A stretch of 64,000 bases of DNA from Pedosphaera parvula Ellin514. Its GTDB lineage: Bacteria > Verrucomicrobiota > Verrucomicrobiia > Limisphaerales > Pedosphaeraceae. The DNA lies in contig NZ_ABOX02000039.1 of assembly GCF_000172555.1 (NCBI RefSeq), positions 1 through 64,000 on the forward strand, read 5' to 3'. Every line of letters begins with the position of its first letter. Positions within the stretch are counted from its first letter, which is position 1. Shown one piece after another: positions 35,215-44,423 of the stretch. The translations under genes and the position numbers were made by a program. Under the pieces are notes generated by a model. That model did no database searches, was not told where the DNA came from, and saw only the letters and a list, made by a program, of their open reading frames with translations.

Positions 35215-36048
35215 TCAGCGATTCGCGAAGACCTCTGCAAACGCAGAATAAGTGGCGCGATTTTCAGATTTGTCATAAATCGCGAACACTACTTCGTCGA
35301 AGCAGCCGGCGAACTTACCACCTTTGTCAAGATAAGCAGCAAAACATTGCGCCACCATGCGCGGATCGTTGCGGAAAACTCCACAACCCCATGCTCCAAG
35401 GATGAGGCGTTTCACGCGTTTGCCGGCAGCGACTGAGAGAACCATGGCGGCACGTCGGGCAAGAGTTGGTTCGACGAGGGGCAGGCTTTGGGGCTCATTG
35501 TCGGCAAGGGCTCCACGATTGGGGGCTGGTGCTGTGATAACCGACGCAAAGACAGGCTTCTCCAGAAGCTGTCCGGCGTCGTCGCGGAAAAATGGAACAT
35601 CCGGCGAATAAATCAGCAGGTCGAGATAAAGCGTCGAACGGTTGGCCCGGTTGCGTTCGTAATAAGCGGGTTGTGACAGGAGACAGTGATAAAGAGCCGA
35701 GGAGCGGGCCAGGCATTCCTCCTGCGCCTGGGCGCCGGTGAGGAAGCCGCCACCGGGGTTTTTTGCTGAGGCAAAATTGAGGCAGGCGATTGGACCGTCC
35801 GGTTGGGCAGCGAGACGGGCACTGGCTTCGAAGGTCGTTTCAGGAGTGACTTCGATTTTGGTTTGCGCGAGGGCAGGGGAAATGGAAACGGTTGCCGAGA
35901 CCTCGTTTTCATGGAGTGTGGTGCCCGCGAGGGCGTGTTTGATGGCGTCGGCGAGCTCGACCTTTCTGCCACTCGGAGCGGTGTAGTGACCGGCTTCGAG
36001 GATGGAGACGGTTTGCTGAGCGATAGTGCTTCTGATTGTGCGGCTCAT
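35215..36048 (-). CDS. bacterial PARG-like macrodomain protein (TIGR02452 family)
   Basis: A 277-residue protein with the diagnostic poly(ADP-ribose) glycohydrolase loop: FASAKNPGGGFLTGAQAQEE, where GGG and the QEE pair bind and cleave the ribose-ribose or ribose-protein bond. Other family features are LYLDLLIYSPDVPFFRD, VFASVITAPAPNRGA and the macrodomain strand LILGAWGCGVFRNDP. The length fits the microbial family of ~270 residues. It is the first enzyme gene after the regulator, 15 bp downstream. The likely role is to release ADP-ribose from macromolecules, feeding the Nudix enzyme of the same operon. Confidence 0.92.
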   Translation of the reverse strand: MSRTIRSTIAQQTVSILEAGHYTAPSGRKVELADAIKHALAGTTLHENEVSATVSISPALAQTKIEVTPETTFEASARLAAQPDGPIACLNFASAKNPGGGFLTGAQAQEECLARSSALYHCLLSQPAYYERNRANRSTLYLDLLIYSPDVPFFRDDAGQLLEKPVFASVITAPAPNRGALADNEPQSLPLVEPTLARRAAMVLSVAAGKRVKRLILGAWGCGVFRNDPRMVAQCFAAYLDKGGKFAGCFDEVVFAIYDKSENRATYSAFAEVFANR

Positions 36049-36063
36049 AACAAAAATTACTTT

Positions 36064-36753
36064 TTATAGTTCAAAATTAAATCCGCGCTTCTTCAATTGG
36101 TCGTAACGCTTTTGATCGAAGCGATGGAGACGGGCCGCGCGGTGGGCGACGTCTTGTTCGATTTCATCCAGTTCGACGAGCAGGCCCATGCCCTGGATTT
36201 TTTTGCGAAAGTTGCGTTTATCGAGTTTTTGCTCGAGCACAGTTTCATAGAGGTGTTGCAGTTGAGATAAGGTGAATTTGGGCGGCAACAATTCAAAACC
36301 GATGGGCTGATAGCGAACCTTTCCCTGGAGTCGCTGCAGGGCGGCGGCAAGGATTTTATCGTGGTCGAAAGCGAGTTTCGGAATATCCGAGACACCAAAC
36401 CAGGCGGCGTTGCGGGCGTCGGTAGTCGCCTTGATGCGGTATTCGCCCAGTTTGACGAGGGCGTAATAGGCGACGCTTACAACACGTTCGCGGGGATCGC
36501 GTTGGAGATCGCCAAAGGTGTAAAGCTGTTCGAGGTAAACCTTGCCGATGCCCGTTTCTTCTTCCAATTCACGGCGGGCGGCTTCGTCGAGGGTTTCATC
36601 CACACGGACGAATCCGCCGGGGAGAGCCCATTTGCCTTCGAAGGGCGGAAGGTCGCGTTGAATGAGCATGACCTTGAGTTCGCCTTCGTCGAAGCCGAAG
36701 ACAACGCAATCGACCGTGAGGGCCGCTCGAGGATATTCGTAGGTGAATGGCAT
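36064..36753 (-). CDS. nrtR: NrtR-type Nudix-related transcriptional regulator of NAD metabolism
   Basis: About 229 residues starting [15 protein letters not shown]. The N-terminal Nudix-like domain ([31 protein letters not shown]) is followed by a C-terminal winged-helix domain (about 150-229) with [21 protein letters not shown] and [16 protein letters not shown]. This is the NrtR architecture, in which ADP-ribose binding to the Nudix domain releases the repressor from DNA. The Nudix box is complete, so residual hydrolysis cannot be excluded. It is the first gene of the operon. A longer frame reaches 36930, but those codons run through the promoter, so the start at 36753 is preferred. Confidence 0.9.
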   Translation of the reverse strand: MPFTYEYPRAALTVDCVVFGFDEGELKVMLIQRDLPPFEGKWALPGGFVRVDETLDEAARRELEEETGIGKVYLEQLYTFGDLQRDPRERVVSVAYYALVKLGEYRIKATTDARNAAWFGVSDIPKLAFDHDKILAAALQRLQGKVRYQPIGFELLPPKFTLSQLQHLYETVLEQKLDKRNFRKKIQGMGLLVELDEIEQDVAHRAARLHRFDQKRYDQLKKRGFNFEL

Positions 36754-36779
36754 AGCATTTAATCCAAATTCGTTGAAGA

Positions 36780-36808
36780 ATGATAGTGTAATATAAACAC
36801 TAAGGCAA
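36780..36808 (-). promoter_or_regulatory. sigma70-type promoter with embedded palindrome, candidate NrtR operator
   Basis: On the minus strand TTGCCT (36803-36808) and TATCAT (36780-36785) are 17 bases apart, a good -35/-10 pair. The spacer plus the first two -10 bases form an inverted repeat, TAGTGTTTATATTACACTA (36784-36802; TAGTGT/ACACTA arms, 7-base centre). It lies about 30 bp before the nrtR start. A repressor bound here would block RNA polymerase, so autoregulation of the whole operon by NrtR is the natural reading. That NrtR is the binding protein is inference. Confidence 0.7.
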
Positions 36809-36973
36809 GGGAAATGTTCAAAGCTGGTTTGGAATGGAGGATGGAAAGTTCCAGCCAGGGCAGCGAAAAGGGCTCTGTTTGAAGCGAAATATCGCATCCA
36901 GATAAGAAGGAGAGTGATTAAAACTGACAATCAGAGCGTCCTGATGTAATTAATGGATTGTTCACCGAGAATT

Positions 36974-38002
36974 ATGAAAACGACTGTAATAAAAAGTTAT
37001 CTCTGGGCTTTGTTGGCAGTTCTTTTGCAATCAGGTCTTGTGGCTGGAGCAGCTGACTTCGTGGTTTATGAAGGGAAGTCGGGGCCGGGAGTTGGGAAAC
37101 ACATTGTGTTTCTGAGTGGAGACGAGGAATACCGTTCCGAAGAGGGATTGCCGCAGTTGGCTAAAATCCTTGCGGTTCGCGAGGGATTTAAATGCACAGT
37201 GTTATTTGCGATCAACCCGAAGGACGGAACGATTGATCCGACGAATACAAAGAGCCTGCCGGGAGCTGAGGCATTGGATTCCGCAGATGCGGTTGTGATG
37301 CTGTTGCGGTTTCGCCAATGGCCTGACGCACAAATGAAGCATTTCGTGGATGCGTATTTGGCGGGCAAGCCTATTATTGCACTACGGACGAGCACCCACG
37401 CATTTTCTTACGACAAGGATTCGACGAGCCCCTACGCGAAATATACCTGGAACGGTTCGGCTTGGCCGGGCGGATTTGGAAAGCAGGTTTTGGGCGAGAC
37501 CTGGGTGGCGCATCATGGGGCACATAAAAAGGAAGCGACCCGTGGAATTATCGAGGACTCAGTCAAGGAGGACGTGATCTTACGCGGAGTTTCGGATATT
37601 TTTGGAACTACGGATGTTTACACTGCGAACCCACCCGCAGATGCGAGGATACTGGTACGCGGACAGGTGTTGACCGGCATGAACCCAACGGATGGGCCGG
37701 TTCAGGGCAAAAAGAATGAACCAATGCAGCCAGTGGTTTGGACGAGGCTTCACAAGAATGAAGCAGGGAAGACGAACAAGATTCTCTGCACCACGATGGG
37801 CGCAGCAACTGATTTGCAGAATGAAGGATTAAGGCGCCTGCTGGTGAACGCGGTGTTTTGGGGATTGGGCATGGAGGTGCCGACGAAGGCTGAAGTGAGT
37901 TTGGTGGGAGATTATCAGCCAACCATGTATGGCTTTGGTGAGTTTAAGAAGGATGTGAAACCAGCCTCCCTAGAGCTTAAGAACGATTTGCCTAAACCGT
38001 GA
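36974..38002 (+). CDS. exported ThuA-like domain protein
   Basis: A 342-residue protein with a signal peptide (YLWALLAVLLQSGLVAGAA) and a ThuA-like, class I glutamine amidotransferase-like fold. Recognisable parts are HIVFLSGDEEYRSEEGLPQL, ADAVVMLLRFRQWPDAQM, GKPIIALRTSTHAF, and WVAHHGAHKKEATRG. ThuA proteins were first linked to trehalose or disaccharide use; in Verrucomicrobia and Planctomycetes exported ThuA-like proteins are common and mostly uncharacterised. The start at 36974 is preferred over the Met at 36953 because it directly precedes the basic signal-peptide region. It diverges from the NAD operon and converges on the cardiolipin synthase gene. Confidence 0.85.
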   Translation: MKTTVIKSYLWALLAVLLQSGLVAGAADFVVYEGKSGPGVGKHIVFLSGDEEYRSEEGLPQLAKILAVREGFKCTVLFAINPKDGTIDPTNTKSLPGAEALDSADAVVMLLRFRQWPDAQMKHFVDAYLAGKPIIALRTSTHAFSYDKDSTSPYAKYTWNGSAWPGGFGKQVLGETWVAHHGAHKKEATRGIIEDSVKEDVILRGVSDIFGTTDVYTANPPADARILVRGQVLTGMNPTDGPVQGKKNEPMQPVVWTRLHKNEAGKTNKILCTTMGAATDLQNEGLRRLLVNAVFWGLGMEVPTKAEVSLVGDYQPTMYGFGEFKKDVKPASLELKNDLPKP

Positions 38003-38056
38003 TTCATAATCAGGAATTGCGGCTGGGATATCTAATTCAGCTGCTATACAGACCGG

Positions 38057-39514
38057 TCATAAAAAGGAATCCGCCAGTCTGGCAATGCTCTGAATGGTGC
38101 GAATGATCAGCGGGCGTTCACGCCATTGTTCCAGATTGACCGGTTCACTGTTTGCAATGTAACCCTCCTGAATGGCGCGGATTTCATTCACGATTTCGGC
38201 GCCATAGAAAAGGATGTTAACTTCTGCATTCAGTGCAAATGATCGGATATCGATGTTGGTTGAGCCAATGAGCACAATTTCATCATCGATAGTGAAGTGC
38301 TTGGCGTGGAGAAAGCGGGGCTTGTAGAGATGGATTTTTACACCCGCTTCCAGAAGTTCATCATAGTAGGAGCGCTGGGCAAGTTGTGTGATCAATTGGT
38401 TGGCATGCTTGGATAGAACGAGATGCACATCCACTCCACGAAGAACAGTCGATCGGATGGCCTGCAGAAAGGGTTCGTCTGGCACGAAGTAAGGAGTGGT
38501 TATGACCACGCGCTGGCGGGCTGCGTAGAGCATGGCGATCATGAGTTCCTGGCCGTTCTCGTGCTTGTAACCTGGGCCGCTGGGAACTACTTGTGCAATT
38601 GCGCCTTCAGCAGGAGAATGATCTGGAAAGATATCGGGGTGCTCGAGCCTGGTGCCCGTTTCAAAATATTGGTCTGCCAGAAAGACGGCTTGCAATTGAA
38701 TCACTACGGGACCAATTATCCGGGCCATCAACTCTTCATTCGGAAAGCCTTTTACGAAATTGGGAAGAACGATGTTTTGCGAGCCGGTGTAGCCTATCCT
38801 GCCATCGATCACCGCGATTTTACGGTGATTGCGAAGGTCAAAGCGGGCGCTATTACGGCGGAATAAGTGAAACGGAAGCATGGCTTGCACTTCGATACCC
38901 TCGAGTCGCATGCGTGGAGCGAGATGAGTAATGGCATGTTTGGAACCAACCGCATCAAGGAGGACCCGGCATTTCACCCCGCGCTTTACTGCACGAGCAA
39001 GAGCCTTCGCGACGAGTTGTCCCCACTCATCATTTCCGTATATATAATAAAGCAAGTGGACATGATTCCTGGCCTGATCAATGTCATCGATGAGTCTTTG
39101 AATGCCGGGTGCATATTCCGTGAGCAATTCAATTTTATTGCCTCCGAACGGCTCGAAGTCGCCCAGGCGGCTTGCGAGATTCACGATCGGTTCGAGATTC
39201 GGTGGGAGCATGGGGGTTGCCAGCGTGCGCACGCCCATCTGAGACTGTGCCTCTCGAATGAAGCGGGAGGCTCGCTCCTGGCGCTCAAGCCTGTTTTTCG
39301 GGAGATAAATTCTGCCAAAGAGTAGATAGGCGACCAAGCCGGGCCAGGGGAGCAGGAAAATAAGAAGCAACCAGGTTCTGGATGCGGCGGCGCTCCGTCG
39401 TTGTGGAACATAGACCAGCATTACCAATCGGATGGTCCATTCGCTTAATAAATAAATTAAACTCCAGTTAACCAAGTTTTGCTTTCTGACGAGCGGAAGG
39501 GTGGCCACACCCAA
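38057..39514 (-). CDS. cls: cardiolipin synthase (phospholipase D family)
   Basis: A 485-residue membrane phosphatidyltransferase with two N-terminal transmembrane helices (LIYLLSEWTIRLVMLVYV and TWLLLIFLLPWPGLVAYLLFG). Two PLD catalytic motifs follow: NHRKIAVIDGRIGYTGSQN and HAKHFTIDDEIVLIGSTN. Length and layout match ClsA, which condenses two phosphatidylglycerol molecules into cardiolipin at the cytoplasmic membrane. The CFGRIYLPKN-type linker after the second helix is also usual. It lies 18 bp downstream of the histidine kinase gene and is probably cotranscribed with it. Confidence 0.93.
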   Translation of the reverse strand: MGVATLPLVRKQNLVNWSLIYLLSEWTIRLVMLVYVPQRRSAAASRTWLLLIFLLPWPGLVAYLLFGRIYLPKNRLERQERASRFIREAQSQMGVRTLATPMLPPNLEPIVNLASRLGDFEPFGGNKIELLTEYAPGIQRLIDDIDQARNHVHLLYYIYGNDEWGQLVAKALARAVKRGVKCRVLLDAVGSKHAITHLAPRMRLEGIEVQAMLPFHLFRRNSARFDLRNHRKIAVIDGRIGYTGSQNIVLPNFVKGFPNEELMARIIGPVVIQLQAVFLADQYFETGTRLEHPDIFPDHSPAEGAIAQVVPSGPGYKHENGQELMIAMLYAARQRVVITTPYFVPDEPFLQAIRSTVLRGVDVHLVLSKHANQLITQLAQRSYYDELLEAGVKIHLYKPRFLHAKHFTIDDEIVLIGSTNIDIRSFALNAEVNILFYGAEIVNEIRAIQEGYIANSEPVNLEQWRERPLIIRTIQSIARLADSFL

Positions 39515-39532
39515 TGACCGTCATGCAGGAAT

Positions 39533-40939
39533 CTACTCACTTCCTGCGGCTTTTGAAATTTGATCTTTTGGAATCGAGAATGAAAACATTGCACCCTTAT
39601 CCAGAGTGCCTTCTGCCCAAGTCCGTCCACCATGTCGTGAAATGATCCGCTTAACTGTGGCAAGGCCGATCCCTGTGCCTTCAAATTCGTCCGGATGATG
39701 GAGCTTTTGAAATACACCGAAAAGCTTGTTTACATATTGCATGTCAAAGCCGACGCCATTGTCCTTTATTTCGATAAGGTGTTCCGACCGGGTGGAGGAA
39801 TACTGAATCGTGATGTGTGCTTCTGAACGCGGACGAGTATATTTGATGGCATTTGACAAAAGTTTTACAAAAACCAGACGGATCATGGAAGAATCAGCCT
39901 GGACCGTTGGAAAGTTTTCATCAATGCACCAGACGATGGAGCGTTTGGCGTAAGAATCGGACAGACTGTCCTTTACCTCCCTGAGCGAGCGGCCTAGATC
40001 CACTGTTTCAATGCGCAATTCCGCACCTGACATATTGGAGTAGGACAACAGGTCATCAACCAAGGCACCCATGTGGTGCACTGCATTATTGATGAACTTA
40101 AGGTAGCGCGCATTCTTTGCATCCTGGGAGACCGACGCCTGTTTGCTGAGAAGATCGACAAAGCCGCTAATGTGGCGAATCGGAGCTCTCAGATCATGAG
40201 ACACGCTATACGAAAAAGCTTCAAGTTCCTCGTTCGCGGATTCGAGTTTGGCCGTGCGACTCTTGAGATATTCATTAAGGTTTGTAACTTCCTGCCTGGC
40301 CAATTCCCTTCGTTTTATTTCATAACGCAAAAAGTAAAAAGATAACAGAAGCAGGACAAAACCTGTGATCGTACCCGCACGTGAGAACTCGAGTGCAGTA
40401 GTGGCATCCGTGTGGGATATTTCAGTGCGGCCTTTCAAGAGGTGTGCCTCTTCTGATTTCATTTCAGTAACCAGAGACCGGATTTTATCCATCACCTGCC
40501 TACCTTCTTCAGCGGCAACAGCAGCCGCTGCCAGTTCAAATCCCTGCGACGATCGAATTTTGATGATCTGTTCGATGTTGGTGAGCTTTGAATTAATGAG
40601 AGGATCCATTTTGTCCATCCTCCCTTGTTGTTGAAGATTATCTTGAGTCAGCGTCCGAAGTCGACTGGCTTCGTGTTTGATCTGGCGCAGAGCGGAATGA
40701 TAAGGCTCCAGAAGCTCCTGGTTTCCCGTAATTACATAACCACGCTCGCCCACTTCTGCTTCGTCCAGTTCAGAGAGGAGCGAGCCCAATGTTTCCAGTA
40801 CTTCCCGCGTATGTGCAACCCGCTCAGTTGTATGAATCAGGTTATTGGTCGTGCGGAAGGTTACGACGCCAATGGATGCGAAAATGACCAGTGCCAGTGT
40901 GAAACTACCAGCTACAAACTTATTAAAAGGGGAACTCAC
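39533..40939 (-). CDS. CHASE3-domain sensor histidine kinase
   Basis: A 468-residue membrane kinase. A first helix (about 8-28) and a second (about 188-206) enclose a CHASE3-like helical sensor domain (SELDEAEVGERGYVITGNQ, MDKIRSLVTEMKSEEAHLL). A short coiled coil follows, then the H-box AFSYSVSHDLRAPIRH (His about 248) and the ATPase motifs VKLLSNAIKYT, IKDNGVGFD, VFQKLHHPDEFEGTGIGLAT and GG-W-E-T. This layout is like cyanobacterial-phytochrome-type kinases without the PAS/GAF part. No response regulator is adjacent, so it is an orphan in this window. The signal it senses is unknown. Confidence 0.92.
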   Translation of the reverse strand: MSSPFNKFVAGSFTLALVIFASIGVVTFRTTNNLIHTTERVAHTREVLETLGSLLSELDEAEVGERGYVITGNQELLEPYHSALRQIKHEASRLRTLTQDNLQQQGRMDKMDPLINSKLTNIEQIIKIRSSQGFELAAAAVAAEEGRQVMDKIRSLVTEMKSEEAHLLKGRTEISHTDATTALEFSRAGTITGFVLLLLSFYFLRYEIKRRELARQEVTNLNEYLKSRTAKLESANEELEAFSYSVSHDLRAPIRHISGFVDLLSKQASVSQDAKNARYLKFINNAVHHMGALVDDLLSYSNMSGAELRIETVDLGRSLREVKDSLSDSYAKRSIVWCIDENFPTVQADSSMIRLVFVKLLSNAIKYTRPRSEAHITIQYSSTRSEHLIEIKDNGVGFDMQYVNKLFGVFQKLHHPDEFEGTGIGLATVKRIISRHGGRTWAEGTLDKGAMFSFSIPKDQISKAAGSE

Positions 40940-41112
40940 AGATAACTTCGTTCAATTCAGGGACCACAGTCTGATTTGCGGCTGTGGTGCACTGAGTAAT
41001 TTTCATCCAACCCGAGTATATGAACACAGGACAAAAGCGCAATGAAAGGCTTTTAACGAAATCAGCTCGACTCGTTGTGACCCACAATCAAGTCATGAGG
41101 CAGGCCGAGGTA

Positions 41113-42459
41113 TCAGGTTAGTTCAATCCGAATCTGAATCGGGTCGCCTGAAACAGATAGCAGGTTCGATAAGGTACGGTCTCCATGCCTTTTGAAATGG
41201 AGAGATATTTTGGAATGTCCCACGGAGAGGTTTGATATGGTAAGTTCATCCAGAAAGTCGGGAAGCACAGGATTCCGTACGTGCAAAACATTTGCCGGTG
41301 CCTCGGCTTTGATCCCGAGCATGGTTTGCATGAACAGAAACATTGCACCTGAGGCCCATGCCTGGGGAGAGCAGCTGACCGGATACCAAACAGGATGCGT
41401 GGCCTGAGTCCGAGACATCCCACAGAATAACTCGGGCAGGCGTTGTGATTCGCCATGGATTGCAGCATCATACATTCCGCGAACCACGGGCACTGCCGCA
41501 TGGGAAAACCCATACCGCGTCAGGCCTGCTATAATTATTGAGTTATCATGTGGCCAAACTGAACCATTATGATAACTCATGGGATTATATACACGGTGGG
41601 AGGAACTTAGGGTGCGAATACCCCAGCCGGAGAACATATCAGGACTGAGCAGGTGTTTGACGACCTTTCCCGCCTGCTCCGCATCCGGTACCCCGCTCCA
41701 AAGCAGATGACCGGCATTTGATGTAATAGTTGGCACAATTTGCTTTTTGCCGTCGAGGGCAAGAGCAAACATGCCAAGGTTTTCAATCCAAAAAGCTTGA
41801 ATGATCTTCTCACGTAGATCCTCAGCTTTCTTCTTGAGGCCTCTGAAGAGCGGCTCGTTTCCGAGCGCGGAATAGAGTTCAGCAGTCCGCCTTAGGGCAT
41901 CGTAGGCATAACCCTGGACTTCCACCAGGGCGATGGGAGGCTGTGGCAGCGTGGCATCGGGAAAGGGCACGCCATCGCCGGAGTCTTTCCAACCTTGATT
42001 GTTCAAACCTTTTCTGGAGGTGCCGCTGTATTCGATCAGACCATCCCCATCCATGTCGCCATAACGGTCCATCCATTCCAGTGCTCGCTCAGCATTCGGC
42101 ATCAGCTCACGGACCAGGTGGAGATCTCCAGTCCACTGCCAGGTTTCGTGCAGAAGTATCAACCACAGTGGCGTTGCATCAATCGTCCCATAATAAGGAA
42201 CGTGGGGAATCTCGCCGCTTCGGGCCAGTTCGCCACGCCTCAGTTCGTGCATGATCTTTCCCGGTTGTTCTTCCGTGAAGGAATCTTCGCGCCTGCCCTG
42301 GTACCGCGCGAGGAACCTAAGGGTATCAACACCGATTTGCGGATTCAGTGAGAGTGTTTGAATCGAAGTGATGCAGGCGTCACGTCCAAATGGTGCTGAG
42401 TACCATGGGAATGCCTGCGGAAACAATCTTTTCTTTATCATCATGAACATAAAGTGCAC
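41113..42459 (-). pseudogene. glycogen debranching enzyme, C-terminal catalytic part (frameshifted from 42380-43324)
   Basis: The (alpha/alpha)6 catalytic domain of an amylo-alpha-1,6-glucosidase. True homology begins at about 42405 with WYSAPFGRDACITSIQTL; the codons from 42459 to there (MHFMFMMIKKRLFPQ) are an out-of-frame artefact. Other motifs are YGTIDATPLWLILL, DMDGDGLIEYSGTS, GLNNQGWKDSGDG, the acid region LLWSGVP, NPMSYHNGSVWPHDNSI and CSPQAWASGA. The natural protein would be one ~736-residue chain with the N-terminal part. A single extra base near 42406 breaks it. The enzyme removes alpha-1,6 branch stubs from glycogen and maltodextrin. Confidence 0.82.
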
Positions 42460-43324
42460 GCAGATCGTCGGTGGCCCGATTCAGAATGCATTCAAACTCG
42501 TTCTGGTTGGTATGAAAATGGGTGCAGGCGGCAGACCATTTAGCATACTGCTCATCCATGCTCGTATGCAATTCCTCCACGCCATATCCGGTCCAGACAT
42601 GTTGATCATTGTTTTCCCTGCCAGCCTGGATTTCCCATTCGATCTGGAAGTTGCCCTTGGGTGGCAGGGCCAGTTTCCAACGAGCTCCTTTGGCATGCAA
42701 CTCAGTGGGAGGTTCATGAAATTTAATCGCGCTCATCATCAGGCTGTTGTCGCTTCCACAGTAGGGAAAGCGGATGGAAGAATGATTGATCTGAGGAGCG
42801 TAAAATTGTCCAATGCGTTCCCGTTTCCATCCTCTGACTTCAAAGATATCCGAAAAGTCAGCAGCAAGGGACAATTCCATCCAGTAGTCAATTGCCCTGG
42901 GCAGATAGTTAGATAGGGTGATCCGCTCAATCATTGATTCTGAGATCAATAATTCACGTTGGATATGGATGCAGTTTTTTGGATCCCAACTATTTCCTCC
43001 GAACTCAGCGTCGGTAATGGCGAGATCAAACTGTCCCCTATAGCCATGGGACACCTGAACCGAGAGGAGTGCTGGTGTCCCACCTCGCAATTTCAATTCA
43101 TAATGGCTGAGAACGCGGGTATCCTCGTAATAGAGCCCCAGAGGAGATTGCTGACATGGAGCGATGATATTACCGTGGTGGTCGGTGATAAGAAAATAGC
43201 GGTCATGTTTTAACACCACCGTATTCTCAGTGGAAGTTTGAGCGGCACATTCAAGCGCGCGATGCCCTACAGCCTCTTCCATGCCAATGGGAATCAGCGG
43301 GGCTTCAGCGAATTCAACGCTCAT
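42380..43324 (-). pseudogene. glycogen debranching enzyme, N-terminal domain (frameshifted)
   Basis: The N-terminal beta-sandwich domain of the GDE_N type: HDRYFLITDHHGNI, GLYYEDTRVLSHYEL, and an RATDDLRAL helix at the end. It reads in frame to KIVSAGIP and then runs out of frame (MVLSTIWT, stop). In one-base-shifted phase the DNA continues as WYSAPFGRD, the start of the catalytic domain, so AGIPWYSAPFGRD would be the intact junction. The extra base is the T at 42406 on the plus strand (att-ccc-A-tgg on the coding strand). The start overlaps the end of the GT4 gene by 11 bp, which suggests cotranscription. Confidence 0.82.
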
Positions 43325-44393
43325 ACGACAATAAGGATAGATTCGCTCTTTGAGCGCAAGGTTGTCTGGCGCGAGCTGAAATCACCCGTTCATATAGAGC
43401 GGAGTAATTAGTGACCAGGCGCGTCCGGCTGAATCGTTCCGTGGCGCGTTCACGGCAGCGTCGCCTGTCAAATGAGTCCAGCAATCCACCCTTTTTGATG
43501 GTTTCAGCCATCTCCTCAACCGAAGCGACAAGGTAGCCGGTAACACCTGCTTCCACCAATTCGGGCGCGCTTCCGCGAGGATAGGCTACAACCGGACATC
43601 CCGAAAGCATGGCTTCGATCAGGACCAGGCCGAACGGTTCCTCCCATTCCAATGGAGCGAGCAATGCTCTCGCATCGCGCAGCAGGGGTACCTTTTGACT
43701 GGTTCCGACACATCCGATGCATTTTACGTGCGGCAGGTTGAGTCTGGGTTTGAGCAGCTTTCCAGCGAATTCCGCGCTGTCAGGATGCACTTCACCTGCC
43801 ACATGAATTGTGAGATGGGCTTTACCCGCGGCGTCGATTGCCGTGTGTGGTCCTTTATCCTTGGAGAAGCGCCCAATAAAGCAGACATAATCCCTGGGTA
43901 CATCAACGCATTCAAAACGGGAAGGATCCAGTCCGTGATGAATCACATCACAATGTGGAAGAGGGGTTTCCAAACTCTTTTGGTTCTGTGAAATCGTCAC
44001 GTAATGAACCTCCGGGAAATTCAAATAATATTCCGAAAGCTCCTGCTCCTGTTCATGGTGAATGGTATAGATCATTGGGAGCTCCGGAACCAGGCGGTTC
44101 ATGGCCAAAGCCGAGGGTGAATGGGTATGAATGGCATCGAACTTGCCGGAATTGATTTGGGAAAACGACCAGGTGACATGGTTCAAATCAACAATCGGAT
44201 GCGGCGGCCACTTGGATTTCTTATAGAGATAACAAAGAGCAGCTCTGGTGTTGGAATCACCTGTGGCGAAGAGGGTCACCTCATGTCCTTGATCCACGAG
44301 CCCCTCCACCAATTCAAATATGACCAGTTCCGTTCCGCCATAGCCCTTGGGAGGAACCGCCAGAAACGGGGTTGAAATCATTGCAATACGCAT
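43314..44393 (-). CDS. GT4-family glycosyltransferase
   Basis: A 359-residue GT-B enzyme of family 4. The N-terminal half starts with MRIAMISTPFLAVPPKGYGG and has FDAIHTHSPSALAM and MIYTIHHE. The C-terminal half has YVCFIGRFSKDKGPHTAI, a CIGCVG strand, and the E-x7-E motif in WEEPFGLVLIEAMLSGCPVVAY, which binds the nucleotide sugar. The family retains the anomeric configuration and uses UDP-, ADP- or GDP-sugars. Its gene leads into that of the glycogen debranching enzyme with an 11-bp overlap, so a role in storage glucan or a related glucoside is possible. The acceptor is unknown. Confidence 0.88.
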   Translation of the reverse strand: MRIAMISTPFLAVPPKGYGGTELVIFELVEGLVDQGHEVTLFATGDSNTRAALCYLYKKSKWPPHPIVDLNHVTWSFSQINSGKFDAIHTHSPSALAMNRLVPELPMIYTIHHEQEQELSEYYLNFPEVHYVTISQNQKSLETPLPHCDVIHHGLDPSRFECVDVPRDYVCFIGRFSKDKGPHTAIDAAGKAHLTIHVAGEVHPDSAEFAGKLLKPRLNLPHVKCIGCVGTSQKVPLLRDARALLAPLEWEEPFGLVLIEAMLSGCPVVAYPRGSAPELVEAGVTGYLVASVEEMAETIKKGGLLDSFDRRRCRERATERFSRTRLVTNYSALYERVISARARQPCAQRANLSLLSYER

Positions 44394-44423
44394 GGTCTAA
44401 ATCCCGCCTTCCTTTGATCACAT

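Noticed and set aside
36754-36930. N-terminal extension of the NrtR frame from 36930
   Set aside because: The added 59 residues run through the -35, palindrome and -10 elements and do not resemble any NrtR N-terminus; MPFTYEYP at 36753 gives the usual start.
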